29,486 nucleotides of DNA from Candidatus Raymondbacteria bacterium RIFOXYA2_FULL_49_16 (GTDB lineage Bacteria > Fibrobacterota > OXYB2-FULL-49-7 > XYB2-FULL-49-35). The translations under genes and the position numbers were made by a program. The stretch spans positions 1 through 29,486 of the forward strand of contig MFYT01000088.1 of the NCBI GenBank assembly GCA_001789205.1. The letters are read 5' to 3'. The notes under the pieces are model-generated. The model had not been told where the DNA came from and did not search any database. It worked only from the letters and a program-made list of their open reading frames with translations. Below, piece by piece: positions 17,013 through 25,153 of the stretch (positions within the stretch are counted from its first letter, which is position 1; each line of letters opens with the position of its first letter).

Positions 17013-18202
17013 CAATGCAGTGCCTCGCTGAAGATCTTTTCCAGTTGTTCCATATGCTGTTCGTGTGTATATCGTTGTTCCGCGATTTCCCGCCCACGCA
17101 AGCCCCACTGCTCATTCTGAGACCGGTTCGTCACAAGCTGCGTAATAGCTTGTGCCAGGGCAGCGCTGTTGTTCCGCGGCACAATGAGGCCGGTTTCACC
17201 GTGGGCAAGCCAGTCGCGGATGCCGCCAACATCGAAGGCCACGCTGGGAACCCCATGGGCCATGGCCTCAATACCGTTGATGCCGAATGCTTCCAGATTA
17301 AGCGAGGGGACCACGAGCAACGCGGCGCGCCTGTAAAAACCACTAATGTGTGTATTATCGACCCAGTCATGGAAATCGACACGGTGCCGCCAGCCGGGTT
17401 TCGCCGCGATTTTTTTAAGTTCTTCGAGCTGGGGACCGCTGCCGAGAATGGAAAGGCGCAAAGGAATGGCCACCTTTTCAGCAGCCGCGAACAGCATCTG
17501 CGGCCCCTTTTCAGCCACAAGCCTGCCTACATAGAGAATTTCAGGCATGTCCCAGTCAACGGAACGCTCGATGCGCGCGGGGAATTCGGTGAAATAGGGG
17601 AGTACGACAATTTTATCAGGGTCCATGCCTTGTTTGATAAGCATTGATTTTACAAATGCACTCGCAACGCGTACCCGGCGTACGTGCGCATGGGCGCTGA
17701 GGCAGCTTTTCATCTCGCGGATCCGTTTAAGACCAAGGAATATGTTGCGCGGCATGCACTTCTGCGTATAGGCGAAGAGCTGGCATGGCCACCCCGCTTT
17801 TCTGTCGCAGACCAAGTTGAAATCGCTGGACATGCGCCTGCTTGTAGGACAGGTGAGGTCAATGCCGTGTTCGAACCTGACCGTGGGCCAGTGTTCGGCC
17901 ACAAACGAGATAAAGGCGGGATTGTGAATTTGGTGGATGTATATGACTTCAGGATTAATGGTCAAAACCGCTGATTTCAGGGAATCCATTTTTACGGGAT
18001 CGTTGGAGAAGACCTTTCCCAGCATGCCGGGAAAGGCGAGGAAGTGATGCGCTCCTTTGTACGCTTCAAGCGGTTCTTTGTGGCCATGAATGACCGATAC
18101 GTCGTGTCCGCGCTCTATTAGCGATTGGATGACTTTTATTACGTATAGTGTTGCGCCGCCCGTGGCTTGGTCTAGATACTCGTTGACGACCAGGATTTTC
18201 AT
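17006..18202 (-). CDS. family 4 glycosyltransferase with a cysteine cluster
   Basis: A 398-residue GT-B retaining glycosyltransferase. The N-terminal domain starts KILVVNEYLDQATGGATLYV. The donor domain shows VGRLVAEKG (225-233), ILGSGPQLEEL, and the E-x7-E motif EAFGINGIE (304-312). A stretch EHGIDLTCP to KCMPRN has four cysteines (118, 132, 140, 149), a pattern seen in a subgroup of GT4 enzymes that may bind a metal or form structure. The ATG at 18202 overlaps the stop of the GT87-type gene by 4 bases (ATGA). The stop codon lies in the palindrome. Sugar specificity unknown. Confidence 0.9.
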   Translation of the reverse strand: MKILVVNEYLDQATGGATLYVIKVIQSLIERGHDVSVIHGHKEPLEAYKGAHHFLAFPGMLGKVFSNDPVKMDSLKSAVLTINPEVIYIHQIHNPAFISFVAEHWPTVRFEHGIDLTCPTSRRMSSDFNLVCDRKAGWPCQLFAYTQKCMPRNIFLGLKRIREMKSCLSAHAHVRRVRVASAFVKSMLIKQGMDPDKIVVLPYFTEFPARIERSVDWDMPEILYVGRLVAEKGPQMLFAAAEKVAIPLRLSILGSGPQLEELKKIAAKPGWRHRVDFHDWVDNTHISGFYRRAALLVVPSLNLEAFGINGIEAMAHGVPSVAFDVGGIRDWLAHGETGLIVPRNNSAALAQAITQLVTNRSQNEQWGLRGREIAEQRYTHEQHMEQLEKIFSEALHCM

Positions 18203-19425
18203 AGAGCGTCCGGTTCTGCGGTTTTTCGCAGAGAAAGAAGGGAGAGGACTATGAAGTAAGCGCCCACGGCCTGCATGGAAAGGAGGGCCGTAAAAAAAAG
18301 ATGGCCGTTGTCCGCGAATCTATTCCAGGAATATCTGCTTATGATCAGAAGCAATCCAATCACATAGCAAAGCCTTCCGGTTTGGCTTGCGTGGCCAATT
18401 CTGTTCGCGCAAATAAGAAGCGGTAAAAGCAGTATTGAAAAGTGGTGAATCTCGGTCAAAGGGGAGATGAGGGGTATCATGGAAAGGCAGATTAGAAAAT
18501 CAATATCAGGACGCGCGCACGGTTTCTTCAGAAACCGGAACGCGACAGGCAGGCCCAGCATGGCTATAATACAGAGAAACATCAAAGACGCGGCCTGGGG
18601 ATGGCCTTTCAGGAAGCGATGCGTCATACCGTTGAACCCAATGTTCCCCAGAAAGGTATTGGTGTATTCCAGGTTGCCATAGGTGAAAAATCCCCTGCCC
18701 CAATCCGCATAGTGGTGAAGGCCGAAAAAGGGGATCGCACAAGAGCTGAACACGATGGAAAAAAAGGCCGCGTACCCGAATGCCTTCCATTGCCGCATAA
18801 GCAGGAGCGCCGGCACCAGCGCGATATAATGCAGTTTGAGGGTGGCCATGGCGCCCACCCATAGTCCTGCGGTCAGATGGTTGCCCTTGACAATCGCGTA
18901 CCAGGCGAAAGCTGAAAAAAGTACTAAAAGCCACTCAGTTTGCCCTGAGAACAGGGCCTCGTGAAGCGGCTGGCATAGTAAGGTGATAAAAAAACACATG
19001 GCAACATGCAGCGGCGACACAAATCGCTCGCGTCTAAGAACAAATATGATAAACGCGAATATGGCACCACAGGCCAGTATCAGCCAGAGTGTCGTGAAGA
19101 CAGGAAAGGAAAATACAGTCAGGGGCGCAATTACCATGAATACTGTGGGTGAATAGACCGGCAGCCCGCCAGCCCTGCGAATAGGAATACGTTCTTCTGC
19201 TTTTTGAACAGACGCCGGGTCGAATAGGTCCAGTCCCTGGCGCGCCATGGAGGAATAGAAGTAGAAGTATGCGTTGTCGATAAACGGACTTTCAACACGG
19301 TATTTGATAACGCTGTGAAAAAACAAGAACGAGGAGAAAAGCACGACACATGTGTACAAAAACAGGTCTTTGGACAGGAGTGTTCTGGCCCGAAACATGA
19401 GTGACGGCTGTGTTTCCTGTTTCAT
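18199..19425 (-). CDS. GT87-type membrane glycosyltransferase (DUF2029)
   Basis: A 408-residue multi-pass membrane protein with about 10 hydrophobic segments. It fits the GT-C family GT87, polyprenyl-phosphate-sugar-dependent (often mannosyl) transferases. The key acidic region is SPFIDNAYFYFYSSMARQGLDLFDP, with candidate catalytic Asp50, followed by VYSPTVFMVIAPL and later GAMATLKLHYIAL. I set the start at the ATG at 19425. A reading from 19686 would add 87 charged residues overlapping the divergent Wzy-like gene and is surely spurious. No ribosome-binding site is visible before this ATG. It could use a polyprenyl-phosphate sugar made by the GtrB-like enzyme at 10591-11529; that link is inference. 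Confidence 0.8.
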   Translation of the reverse strand: MKQETQPSLMFRARTLLSKDLFLYTCVVLFSSFLFFHSVIKYRVESPFIDNAYFYFYSSMARQGLDLFDPASVQKAEERIPIRRAGGLPVYSPTVFMVIAPLTVFSFPVFTTLWLILACGAIFAFIIFVLRRERFVSPLHVAMCFFITLLCQPLHEALFSGQTEWLLVLFSAFAWYAIVKGNHLTAGLWVGAMATLKLHYIALVPALLLMRQWKAFGYAAFFSIVFSSCAIPFFGLHHYADWGRGFFTYGNLEYTNTFLGNIGFNGMTHRFLKGHPQAASLMFLCIIAMLGLPVAFRFLKKPCARPDIDFLICLSMIPLISPLTEIHHFSILLLPLLICANRIGHASQTGRLCYVIGLLLIISRYSWNRFADNGHLFFTALLSMQAVGAYFIVLSLLSLRKTAEPDAL

Positions 19426-19536
19426 TACTGTTGATAAAATAGCTGATTGTGAAAATGAAAACAAGGAAACTCCGTTCTGCTTGTGGTGCTCTTGATTGTA
19501 GATGTATTTTTTAGTTTTACTATTCCCAGGACGAGC
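19426..19536. promoter_or_regulatory. divergent intergenic region between GT87-type and Wzy-like genes
   Basis: These 111 AT-rich bases must hold the promoters of both genes. On the minus strand TTGTTT (19464-19459) and TATTTT (19441-19436) are 17 bases apart, placing the transcript start almost at the GT87-type ATG; with no ribosome-binding site there, leaderless translation is possible. On the plus strand TACTAT (19518-19523) is a candidate -10 with no clear -35. AGGA at 19528-19531 is a good ribosome-binding site for the Wzy-like gene. All elements are weak. Confidence 0.3.
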
Positions 19537-20907
19537 ATGCTGCAGACACAACAGGTGTATAAAATCCCGCTGCTTCTGGCCGTTATTGCGGTGGCTGTTG
19601 GTATTGGTTTTTTTGTCAACCTTCAGGTGACCCAGCCCCTGGTCGTGGTGACCGCGGTCCTGATCTTCATCGTACTGTTTCTTCACGGCGATTACATCCT
19701 TTTCGGCCTCCTTTTCTCAATGCTGCTGTCGCCGGAAATTGTCGTCGGCGAGACCGCACGCCGCGATTTTACCGTGCGTTTTGAGGATTTTATCATACTG
19801 GTCATGGCGTTTGCGTGGGTCTCAAAGATCGCCATTTTAAAAGATCCGGGTATTTTCCAGCATGCGCCTATCAACCGTCGAGTGCATCTCTATATCGCTG
19901 CATGCGTTCTGTCCACAACGTTTGGCATGTCCATCGGAGATGTGGATGTTGCCGCGGGAATGGCGTTTGTGATCAAATATATCGAGTTTTACATTGTCTA
20001 TATCGTTGTACTCAACAATATCAAGGACCGGCATTCCCTTCAGTATTATGTGTATACAATGTGTCTGGTCTGTTGCATCATCTGTCTTGTCGGTGTTGGC
20101 CAGTATATCCAGGGGCTGGGTGTGGAAGCGCCCTTTGAGGGCGGGGGCTCTATCGAGCGCAATACCCTTGGCGGCTACCTGATTTTTCTTTTTGGCCTGA
20201 CCATGGGCCTTCTCTTTTACGAAAAGCGCAGGGGGTTGCGGATTTTCCTTTTTTGCCTTGCGGTTCTTATCATTGTCACACTCGTCATCTCCCTGTCGCG
20301 CAGTTCCTGGATCGCGTTCGGGGTCATCTGCATATATTTTCTGGCAGTGGTGCGTCAATACCGGAAGCACCTTTTTGTATTCATGATCACCTTGGCCATC
20401 ATTATCCCCCTTACCGCCCCGGAAATGACCAAAGAACGCGTTTACCAGACGTTCAAACCAACGGAGACCCGGGAAAAGGTCGTCACTGTTTTTGATTTTC
20501 GTCTCGACCCTTCCATGTCCGCGCGTATTATCAGTTTTCAACGGGCGCTTGATGAGTTTTACAAACACCCGTTGCTTGGCTGGGGCATCACCGGCTTTTA
20601 TTTCATCGATAGCCAGTATTTCCGTTCTATCGCCGAAATCGGCGCCCTTGGCCTTTTGGCCTTTCTCGCCATGCTTTTTGGCATTGGAAAGGCCGCCCGG
20701 ATGGTCAGGGCGCGGCTCTCCGGGTTTGAACATGGGGTGGTTCTTGGATTTTCCGGAGGATTCGTGGGGCTGCTGGTCCATTCGCTTGCGGCAAACACCT
20801 TTATCATAGTCCGTATCATGGAACCTTTTTGGTTCCTTACCGCCATTGTCATGTACCTGTATATTCAGGAATTCCATCCTCAGGAAAAAGCAACGGAGAA
20901 AAAGTAG
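19537..20907 (+). CDS. O-antigen ligase / polymerase-like membrane protein (Wzy_C type)
   Basis: A 456-residue protein with about 11-12 membrane segments. The central ISLSRSSWIAFG and the periplasmic loop ending in RALDEFYKHPLLGWGITGFYF are hallmarks of the O-antigen ligase / Wzy_C superfamily. Those enzymes join undecaprenyl-linked glycan units to one another (Wzy) or to lipid A core (WaaL) or proteins. With Wzx in the same locus a polymerase role is more likely, but a ligase cannot be excluded. I prefer the ATG at 19537 with AGGA five bases upstream over a GTG at 19483. It is transcribed alone on this strand and ends 12 bases from the end of the convergent radical SAM gene. Confidence 0.85.
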   Translation: MLQTQQVYKIPLLLAVIAVAVGIGFFVNLQVTQPLVVVTAVLIFIVLFLHGDYILFGLLFSMLLSPEIVVGETARRDFTVRFEDFIILVMAFAWVSKIAILKDPGIFQHAPINRRVHLYIAACVLSTTFGMSIGDVDVAAGMAFVIKYIEFYIVYIVVLNNIKDRHSLQYYVYTMCLVCCIICLVGVGQYIQGLGVEAPFEGGGSIERNTLGGYLIFLFGLTMGLLFYEKRRGLRIFLFCLAVLIIVTLVISLSRSSWIAFGVICIYFLAVVRQYRKHLFVFMITLAIIIPLTAPEMTKERVYQTFKPTETREKVVTVFDFRLDPSMSARIISFQRALDEFYKHPLLGWGITGFYFIDSQYFRSIAEIGALGLLAFLAMLFGIGKAARMVRARLSGFEHGVVLGFSGGFVGLLVHSLAANTFIIVRIMEPFWFLTAIVMYLYIQEFHPQEKATEKK

Positions 20908-20919
20908 CGGGGTTTCTAA

Positions 20920-21984
20920 TCACCGACGCTTAGCCAGTTTGCAGCATCCGGCACAGCATGGCCGTGTCTTTCCGTTTTTGAAGAGTTGCCTGAACGCTGC
21001 ATAGCGCGGCGATGTCCAGAGTGAATAGAGAGATTGATCGCGAACATTGCCGATCCGGCAGTTCATACAGGGGAAAAGATCGCCATAGGGGGAGATGCGG
21101 CAGGTCTCCCAGGGGACAAAACACTGCCACGCGGCCAGATTAAAATCGCCCTGATAATACGCGACAAGATCGGCAATGGTCATGCCCCGGGGGGAAACGG
21201 AAAGCGGCAGATTTATACCGTTCGCGACATCGAATGTTTTTTCGAGGCATTCACGAAACGGCGCCGCGGAGATGCGCGGTACATTTTCCATGGGGCTGAT
21301 GTTCGGATCAATCGTGTCTCGCAGCCTGCTGGCCGACCGTTCGTACGAACCGTCCATGGCTTCGATAGAGGCCGTGTCCGCGCCTATCTCTTTCATGATC
21401 CGGATGGTTTCAGGAAGCAGTTCGTAGGTTTTCGGCAGAATGACCGCGTTGACCATGATGCGGGGCGCGCGCGTACCTGCCGTGTCTCTGGCTTCCCGGA
21501 GAGTACGTATACCGTTTACAAGTCCGTCAAACGCATTGGGTTTTCCGCGGACCTGATTGTGAATTTCACGCGGACCGTCGAGAGATAAACCTATTTGGTC
21601 AACCCTGAGTTCCACGAGGGCAGCGCACAGGCCTGGCGTCAGAAGCACGCCGTTTGTGCCAATGGTGACCGAAAAACCGCGCTGCTTCGCCTCCCGTACA
21701 GCATCGATAAATCCTTTTTTTACGAAAGGCTCGCCTCCCGTAAAGGCGATATTCGATTTTCGGGGAAGTTGTTTGACTATGTCCCGTATTTCATTGCCCG
21801 TGAGTTCAGTCCGCTTTTGGATCTCGCCCTGTTTCCGGGCGATTTCCTGCAGGTAACAGCACATGCTGCAGTTGAGGTTGCAGGCGTAGGTGACCTCAAA
21901 CACATAGTTACGGCACGAAAAAAGATAGCGCGTATTCAGGCGTCTCGGCAAGGTGTAGTACAACCAGCGGAAAAATCGTTTCAT
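20920..21984 (-). CDS. radical SAM protein with SPASM-like C-terminal domain
   Basis: A 354-residue radical SAM enzyme. The 4Fe-4S motif is CNLNCSMC (Cys35, Cys39, Cys42); FTGGEPF and IGTNGVLLT follow in the right order, and IGLSLDGP near 160 is typical. The C-terminal part from Cys288 has CFVPWETCRISPYGDLFPCMNC and later CCAGCC (Cys343-344, 347-348), a SPASM/twitch-type region that would hold one or two auxiliary clusters. Such enzymes modify peptides, proteins or small molecules. The ATG at 21984 overlaps the stop of the upstream GT4 (ATGA), with AAAGGG as ribosome-binding site. It is the last gene of the nine-gene minus operon. Its substrate, glycan precursor or peptide, is not evident. 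Confidence 0.88.
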   Translation of the reverse strand: MKRFFRWLYYTLPRRLNTRYLFSCRNYVFEVTYACNLNCSMCCYLQEIARKQGEIQKRTELTGNEIRDIVKQLPRKSNIAFTGGEPFVKKGFIDAVREAKQRGFSVTIGTNGVLLTPGLCAALVELRVDQIGLSLDGPREIHNQVRGKPNAFDGLVNGIRTLREARDTAGTRAPRIMVNAVILPKTYELLPETIRIMKEIGADTASIEAMDGSYERSASRLRDTIDPNISPMENVPRISAAPFRECLEKTFDVANGINLPLSVSPRGMTIADLVAYYQGDFNLAAWQCFVPWETCRISPYGDLFPCMNCRIGNVRDQSLYSLWTSPRYAAFRQLFKNGKTRPCCAGCCKLAKRR

Positions 21985-23168
21985 ATTTTTTTCCCTTTGG
22001 ACGCAATGGCCTGTACCAATGCGGCCTCGTATTTCGACGCGATGATGTTCCAATCAAAGAGTTCCTGCGCGCGCGCCCGTCCCTGGTTGCCCATGCGTGT
22101 GCGCATTCCTTCGTCGTTTAAAAGTTCAATGGCAGCGTCGGCCATGCGTTCGGGGCTGAACGGAGGAACGAGGATCCCGCATTCGCGGTCCTTTACGACC
22201 CCGGGAATCGCCGTGTTGTATACGGACACTATTGGTTTCGCGTAGGCCATTGCCTGGGCCAGGACAATACCGAAGGTCTCGTATGTGGAGTGGAAGAGAA
22301 AAACATCGCAGAGGTTGAAATAATCGCCCAGGCGGATATCGTCGATGAAATCGGTGAAAAGCACATGTTTGGCCAAGTCCAGGTCCTGGACCAGGGTGTG
22401 CAACCGTTCTTTTTCAGGGCCAGTGCCGCCGATGATCAGGTAACTGTCAGGTATGGCTTTGCGTATGCGCGGGAGCGCCTTGAGCACTATATCGACCCGT
22501 TTTTCCTTGCTAAGGCGCTGGAGCGCGAATAGAACGCGCGCGCCTTTTGGTATGCCCAGGCGTTCGCGGAAATGATCAGAAGGCTTCAGATGGATCTTGT
22601 TAAAATCAACGCCGTTCCAGGTGACTGTGCCTGGGCCCTTGGTGCCGAAAACAATATCACGGCAATAATCTGACACATAAGTAAGTCCGCTGTAAAACGA
22701 GGCGGCGATACGGTGCCAGTATTTCCAGAAGACCGGTACTCCGGGGCCCGGGACATCGCGACCATTGAGCGTAAGTACTGATGGTATTCCCCAGAAAGTA
22801 TCCGCAATAGCGCCGGCCAGGCCCGTGGGCATGGTATAATGAACGTTGAGAACATCCGGTTTAAATGTCCGCAGCGCTTTCCGGACAGCAAACACGGCTG
22901 AAAGTGAAAACGGCGGAATGGCGCCCTGAAAAAGCCCATGACCGGGTATGGACATTAACGTCAGTGTGTCGTTGTACCGGGTGACCGGGAAGTTGAGGGG
23001 ATAGTCGGGTGCGTTGTGGGAATAATGGCGGATCAGGTCCTCGGACAGTTGGGGTGTCAGCAGGAGGACGCTGTGGTGTTCGGCGAGTCTGCGGTATACT
23101 TCCCAGAGAACAATTTCAGCGCCCCCGACCGCGGGCAAAAACGTGGGAGAGAGTACGAGTATTTTCAT
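21981..23168 (-). CDS. family 4 glycosyltransferase
   Basis: A 395-residue GT-B glycosyltransferase. KILVLSPTFLPAVGGAEIV forms the first strand and Gly-rich loop. FALQRLSKEKRVDIVLKAL and LIIGGTGPEKERL form the donor domain. In the E-x7-E position the sequence reads ETFGIVLAQ (297-305), so the second Glu is Gln; the first, more critical Glu is kept. It lies 3 bases after the stop of the upstream GT4-like gene and overlaps the radical SAM gene by 4 bases. Donor and acceptor are unknown. Confidence 0.9.
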   Translation of the reverse strand: MKILVLSPTFLPAVGGAEIVLWEVYRRLAEHHSVLLLTPQLSEDLIRHYSHNAPDYPLNFPVTRYNDTLTLMSIPGHGLFQGAIPPFSLSAVFAVRKALRTFKPDVLNVHYTMPTGLAGAIADTFWGIPSVLTLNGRDVPGPGVPVFWKYWHRIAASFYSGLTYVSDYCRDIVFGTKGPGTVTWNGVDFNKIHLKPSDHFRERLGIPKGARVLFALQRLSKEKRVDIVLKALPRIRKAIPDSYLIIGGTGPEKERLHTLVQDLDLAKHVLFTDFIDDIRLGDYFNLCDVFLFHSTYETFGIVLAQAMAYAKPIVSVYNTAIPGVVKDRECGILVPPFSPERMADAAIELLNDEGMRTRMGNQGRARAQELFDWNIIASKYEAALVQAIASKGKKI

Positions 23169-23171
23169 GGT

Positions 23172-24317
23172 TCATTTCGCCAGAATACGGTGTAACTCAC
23201 GATTAAGGTCGCGGCCTATTGATCCCCAGGCAAACGCGGGACGCAGGGCAATAATGCGGGTTTCCAGCGTTTCACGGCGAAGCGAATTGTTCCAAAGCTG
23301 CCAGAGCGTTTCCGCCAGTACCTCAGGGTTCTGGGCGGGTACAAAGCAAAAAGCGCCTGATTTGTCATTGAGATACGCTGATGGGATAGCGGCCGTGGTT
23401 GTCACAGTGGCCAGCCCATGCTCAATGGCGGTGATGAGCGTTGTCCTGCGTATTGAGGCGCCTTTGTCAAATGGAACGCAATAAATGTCCGCGGTGGACA
23501 GGTGCGCGGAAACGGCCTTTGGCTCCAGGTCGCCGGTAAGTACAACGTGAGTGTCCAAACCAAGTTCGCGGACCAGGTTTTGAACAAGGGTGATATAGGT
23601 ATGGTCAATTTCACGGAGTGCGCCCAGCAATAGCAGCCGAAAATGTCCCGTCTTGATTTTGAGTGAATGGCACGCCCGAAGGAGCGTTTCGATGCCGCGT
23701 CCAGGGTAAAAAAGACCAAAGTTGGCGATGACCAGGCATTCTTCCGGAAGGTTCAACGACCTTTTGGCTTGTCTGCGGTCCGGCCGCTGGCCCAATGGCA
23801 CAATGTTCGCGCCAATGGGGATTTGCGCAAAGTCTTTCCGGATGAATGGTGTCTGTTTCAGTATCCGGGTGATTTCCTCATTTGTACTGATGAAACCTCT
23901 GGAAAGCGCGAGGAGCATAAGCGCCTGGGCCTTGCTAAAAATGGTTGATCCGTGCAGCGTATGAAACGTGACAATGACCGGAGTGATAAAACCTGCGAAG
24001 CATACGGCCACCCTGAACCAGAACCCGTAGAGAGCCGGTGTATGCTGCATGTTGATCAGGTCAAAACTGTTTTTTCTGATGAGCAGCAGGAATCTAAAAC
24101 CTGCCATGCACCCGAAGGTACGCGTAAACGGCGCAACAATCAAACGGTCTGTTTTGGGCTGGGTATGATGAAGAGTGCTGGAAAGCACGGTAATGTCATG
24201 GCCAATTTTCAGCAATTCGTCCACAACGTGGCCCGTATAATCGCCTACTCCGCACGCAAAGTCATTGGGCGGAAAGTGCGGACAGATGATACAGATGCGC
24301 AACTGCTTTGCGGTCAT
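23172..24317 (-). CDS. GT4-like glycosyltransferase (divergent)
   Basis: A 381-residue GT-B protein. It begins LRICIICPHFPPNDFACGVGDYTGHVVDELLKIGHDITVL, typical of the acceptor domain. The donor domain has IANFGLFYPGRGIETLLRA (197-215), LLLLGALRE and PFDKGASIRRTTLITAIEHG near 285-305. The usual E-x7-E is replaced by this RR-containing motif, found in a subgroup of GT4 proteins. The start is fixed by the ATG at 24317, which overlaps the stop of the methyltransferase gene as ATGA. A longer reading from 24596 would give 93 residues of out-of-frame methyltransferase sequence. Specificity unknown. Confidence 0.84.
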   Translation of the reverse strand: MTAKQLRICIICPHFPPNDFACGVGDYTGHVVDELLKIGHDITVLSSTLHHTQPKTDRLIVAPFTRTFGCMAGFRFLLLIRKNSFDLINMQHTPALYGFWFRVAVCFAGFITPVIVTFHTLHGSTIFSKAQALMLLALSRGFISTNEEITRILKQTPFIRKDFAQIPIGANIVPLGQRPDRRQAKRSLNLPEECLVIANFGLFYPGRGIETLLRACHSLKIKTGHFRLLLLGALREIDHTYITLVQNLVRELGLDTHVVLTGDLEPKAVSAHLSTADIYCVPFDKGASIRRTTLITAIEHGLATVTTTAAIPSAYLNDKSGAFCFVPAQNPEVLAETLWQLWNNSLRRETLETRIIALRPAFAWGSIGRDLNRELHRILAK

Positions 24318-25153
24318 TTGTTGGTACCGGTTTTTCTGAACACCACAACGATGTTTCTCATGAAATAATGGCCCCAGCGCTTTTCCAGGAAACCCCAAAG
24401 GGCGGTATAGGCTTTTTGGGGCAAACGGGGGACTATGGCGGGCATGCGCCGGTACATTTTGTCCATAAGGTCTCTGAGCACAAACAACGGCTCTTTCCAC
24501 GAAGGCCAATATCCGTACCCGAGAACAGTTTCTTCTATAAGGCCAAGCGACCTGCCCGCGTTCCGGAGATCGCCATAGGAAAATTCCCGTTCCCATCCCA
24601 GTTCCCAGGCGCCTTTCCGGATCTGCGCATGTTTGTGCAGTGTATACCCGGTGAATTTTTGCGGCACATTCACCACGAGGAATCCGTTTGACGCAAGCAC
24701 ACGAACCTGTTCCAGGAAACAGGGCATGGGATCGAAAAAATGCTCCATGACTCCCTGGGTAAAAATGATGTGCAGCGAGTCCGAGGCAATGGGGAGCGCG
24801 GCCATATCAGCGGCGAAAAAGGAACACGACCCGCCTATGGCGCTGTTCATGGACCGGGCGACCGTTCCGGCTTCGACTGAAATATCTGAAACATAGAAAC
24901 GCAATAACGGGTGCCCGGCGGACAGGATGGATGCGTCAACGGCAGTCCCGCACCCCAGCTCCGCAATACGCGCGCCTGGCGCCAGTCTTGCGCACAAACG
25001 CTTCATGAGTTCAAGAAATGGCGCACGGGTGCGCTCGTGATGGTCCCTGATTTGGACCGGGTCTTTTCCATCAAGATACCCGCTCCAAACCTTCCGGTAG
25101 TCGGCAACGACGCTTTTGGGCGTTATTGTTTTTGCTGGATGAGAAATGGCCAA
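24314..25153 (-). CDS. class I SAM-dependent methyltransferase
   Basis: A 279-residue methyltransferase with motif I IAELGCGTAVDAS (63-75), acid in YVSDIS, SCSFFAADMAALPIASDSLHIIFTQGVMEHFFDP as motif IV, and VRVLASNGFLVVNVP. Its C-terminal part is longer than in minimal methyltransferases. The start is a TTG at 25153 with AGGA seven bases upstream, so the gene overlaps the 3' end of the HPr-kinase-like gene by 31 bases. No ATG or GTG closer to motif I fits. It overlaps the following GT4-like gene by 4 bases. Likely glycan methylation, inferred from context. Confidence 0.83.
   Translation of the reverse strand: MAISHPAKTITPKSVVADYRKVWSGYLDGKDPVQIRDHHERTRAPFLELMKRLCARLAPGARIAELGCGTAVDASILSAGHPLLRFYVSDISVEAGTVARSMNSAIGGSCSFFAADMAALPIASDSLHIIFTQGVMEHFFDPMPCFLEQVRVLASNGFLVVNVPQKFTGYTLHKHAQIRKGAWELGWEREFSYGDLRNAGRSLGLIEETVLGYGYWPSWKEPLFVLRDLMDKMYRRMPAIVPRLPQKAYTALWGFLEKRWGHYFMRNIVVVFRKTGTNK

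Noticed and set aside
19426-19686. N-terminal extension of the GT87-type protein by 87 residues
   Set aside because: It is highly charged, runs antisense to the start of the Wzy-like gene, and precedes the natural membrane-protein N-terminus.
19837-20877. 346-codon open frame on the minus strand inside the Wzy-like gene
   Set aside because: The product is rich in Lys, Asp, His and Arg, as expected when hydrophobic codons are read in antisense; the Wzy-like motifs on the plus strand decide the case.
24318-24596. N-terminal extension of the GT4-like protein by 93 residues
   Set aside because: It overlaps the methyltransferase gene out of frame, and an ATGA overlap at 24317 gives a natural start just before the typical GT-B N-terminus.
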